From: Acidobacteriaceae bacterium
GTDB taxonomy: Bacteria > Acidobacteriota > Terriglobia > Terriglobales > Acidobacteriaceae
Assembly: GCA_003165855.1 (NCBI GenBank)
Contig: PMXH01000347.1
Location: 1-6,746 of the forward strand
Reading direction: 5' to 3'
DNA length: 6,746 nucleotides
Every line of letters starts with the position of its first letter. Within the stretch, counting starts at the first letter, position 1. The notes below the pieces were generated by a model, which worked only from the letters and a program-made list of their open reading frames with translations, searched no databases and had not been told where the DNA came from. This document shows positions 6,160 through 6,746 of the stretch, in pieces. Both the position numbers and the translations under genes were made by a program.

Positions 6160-6214
6160 GGGCAATCATTGTGGGCAGACAATGCCGGACAGACATTGTC
6201 GGGCAAAGACCCGG
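6160..6214. promoter_or_regulatory. Phased 13-14-bp repeats with a 7-bp inverted repeat upstream of the hypothetical gene
   Basis: Four related units start at 6160, 6173, 6187 and 6201: GGGCAATCATTGT, GGGCAGACAATGCC, GGACAGACATTGTC, GGGCAAAGACCCGG. Within them GACAATG (6178-6184) and CATTGTC (6194-6200) form a perfect inverted repeat with a 9-base spacer. The block begins about 20 bases before the start codon of the minus-strand gene, next to its ribosome binding site, so it could be an operator or a leader RNA structure. It could also be a decayed simple duplication. Confidence 0.5.
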
Positions 6215-6529
6215 GGATGGACTCTGAACCGGCGTAGGTAGAATGTTGGCTCCATTCAGAGAAACAGTAAAAATCTGAACTTCACAGCCTCATACCCTCC
6301 GCCGATTCTCTGACACTGTTCGTCTTCGATAGTCCGACCGGATTGTAGAATTCACCGACCCGTGCAAGGGGCGGCGTGTTGCTTCACAACTGAGATGCTA
6401 CAGGTCGCTGATTGGTATAGCTGTGCAAAACCGCTCGGTGTGCCGGCCAGGAAAATATTCCTGAAAAATGGCCCGGTTGTGTATCGAATTGACCTGTAAT
6501 GCGTTTGGACTCGTGACATCTTCCCAAGT
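6215..6529. other. Intergenic region between divergent genes; no gene supported
   Basis: This region contains several small inverted repeats: TTCAGA/TCTGAA near 6255-6280; CAGGAA-AATA-TTCCTG (about 6449-6464); and ACAGGTC (6400-6406) with its exact complement GACCTGT (6491-6497). Promoters for the minus-strand hypothetical gene, and for the small plus-strand gene if real, should lie here, but I could not pick convincing boxes. Confidence 0.5.
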
Positions 6530-6682
6530 ATGCCCAGGCACAAAAGCGAGCCGAAGAAAGAATCCAACCAGGCGACCCTGGCTCGCGTCAAAAAGGAAAT
6601 GGATGAACCGCGAATGACGGAATCGGCGCGGAAAGAAGATGGCAAACGAACCACGCGACAGGTGCTGGAAAAGCTGCGGTAG
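6530..6682 (+). CDS. Possible small charged protein, 50 residues
   Basis: ATG at 6530 opens a 50-codon frame ending in TAG. The product is very rich in Lys, Arg and Glu, starting MPRHKSEPKKES and ending TTRQVLEKLR, with a likely helix in ATLARVKKEMDE and no hydrophobic segment. An in-frame TAA upstream limits the start, and no clear ribosome binding site precedes it, which is the main doubt. The composition is not that of a random frame and the C-terminal helix looks protein-like. It may be a nucleic-acid-binding or otherwise disordered small protein, or a remnant. I do not recognise a family. Confidence 0.4.
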   Translation: MPRHKSEPKKESNQATLARVKKEMDEPRMTESARKEDGKRTTRQVLEKLR

Positions 6683-6727
6683 CGGTCCGGCTAACAGCCC
6701 GTAGTGGAAATCGGAAACTCAGAACCA

Positions 6728-6741
6728 GCGCCTAAAGGCGC
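6728..6741. repeat. Small hairpin GCGCC-TAAA-GGCGC at the window edge
   Basis: Perfect 5-bp stem with a TAAA tetraloop, in the same style ([stem]-TRAA-[stem]) as the hairpins at 2376-2390 and 2646-2657. It is probably the start of another dispersed repeat copy that runs off the window, downstream of the possible small gene. Confidence 0.5.
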
Positions 6742-6746
6742 ATTGA

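Noticed and set aside
6352..6654. 100-codon open frame on the minus strand
   Set aside because: No ribosome binding site or family likeness, and it overlaps the more protein-like small frame on the other strand.

Overview
The window looks like chromosomal DNA from a GC-rich Gram-negative bacterium. An outer-membrane efflux (TolC-type) gene shows the double membrane. The combination of a TM1168-type glucan phosphorylase, an orphan group I intron-type PD-(D/E)XK nuclease and abundant short palindromic intergenic repeats of the [stem]-TGAA-[stem] kind fits Acidobacteriota best. That assignment rests on pattern familiarity rather than a marker gene, so treat it as moderate confidence.

Layout from left to right. 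(1) 1-1198, minus strand: the first 399 codons of a TolC-family outer-membrane efflux protein whose C-terminus lies outside the window. (2) 1199-1848: a 650-base gene-free stretch holding four tandem GTACCCA-like heptamers, a cluster of hairpins with a period near 70 bp, then an abrupt AT-rich segment (about 31% G+C by hand count over 1641-1780) carrying an extended -10 promoter, an operator-like inverted repeat and a strong leader hairpin. (3) 1849-2346, plus: a small free-standing PD-(D/E)XK nuclease. (4) 2347-2705: gene-free space between convergent genes, filled by two copies of a 68-bp palindromic repeat and an unrelated 14-bp-arm perfect palindrome. (5) 2706-5417, minus: a 903-residue alpha-glucan (glycogen/maltodextrin) phosphorylase preceded by a GAF domain that resembles the one in PtsP (EI-Ntr). 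(6) 5418-5727: a 310-base spacer with one good hairpin. (7) 5728-6141, minus: a 137-residue hypothetical protein with an ideal ribosome binding site and a set of 13-14-bp phased repeats just upstream. (8) 6215-6746: mostly non-coding, with a possible 50-residue charged protein (6530-6682, plus) and a last repeat-type hairpin at the edge.

The genes do not form one obvious pathway. The phosphorylase and the hypothetical gene share a strand but are 310 bases apart, so co-transcription is possible but not shown. No clear new multi-gene system is visible. The most interesting points are the PtsP-like GAF fused to a glycogen-degrading enzyme (a possible direct link between nitrogen/PTS-type sensing and glycogen use), the nuclease with its own AT-rich promoter/hairpin leader, and the regular two-hairpin repeat cluster at 1429-1612.
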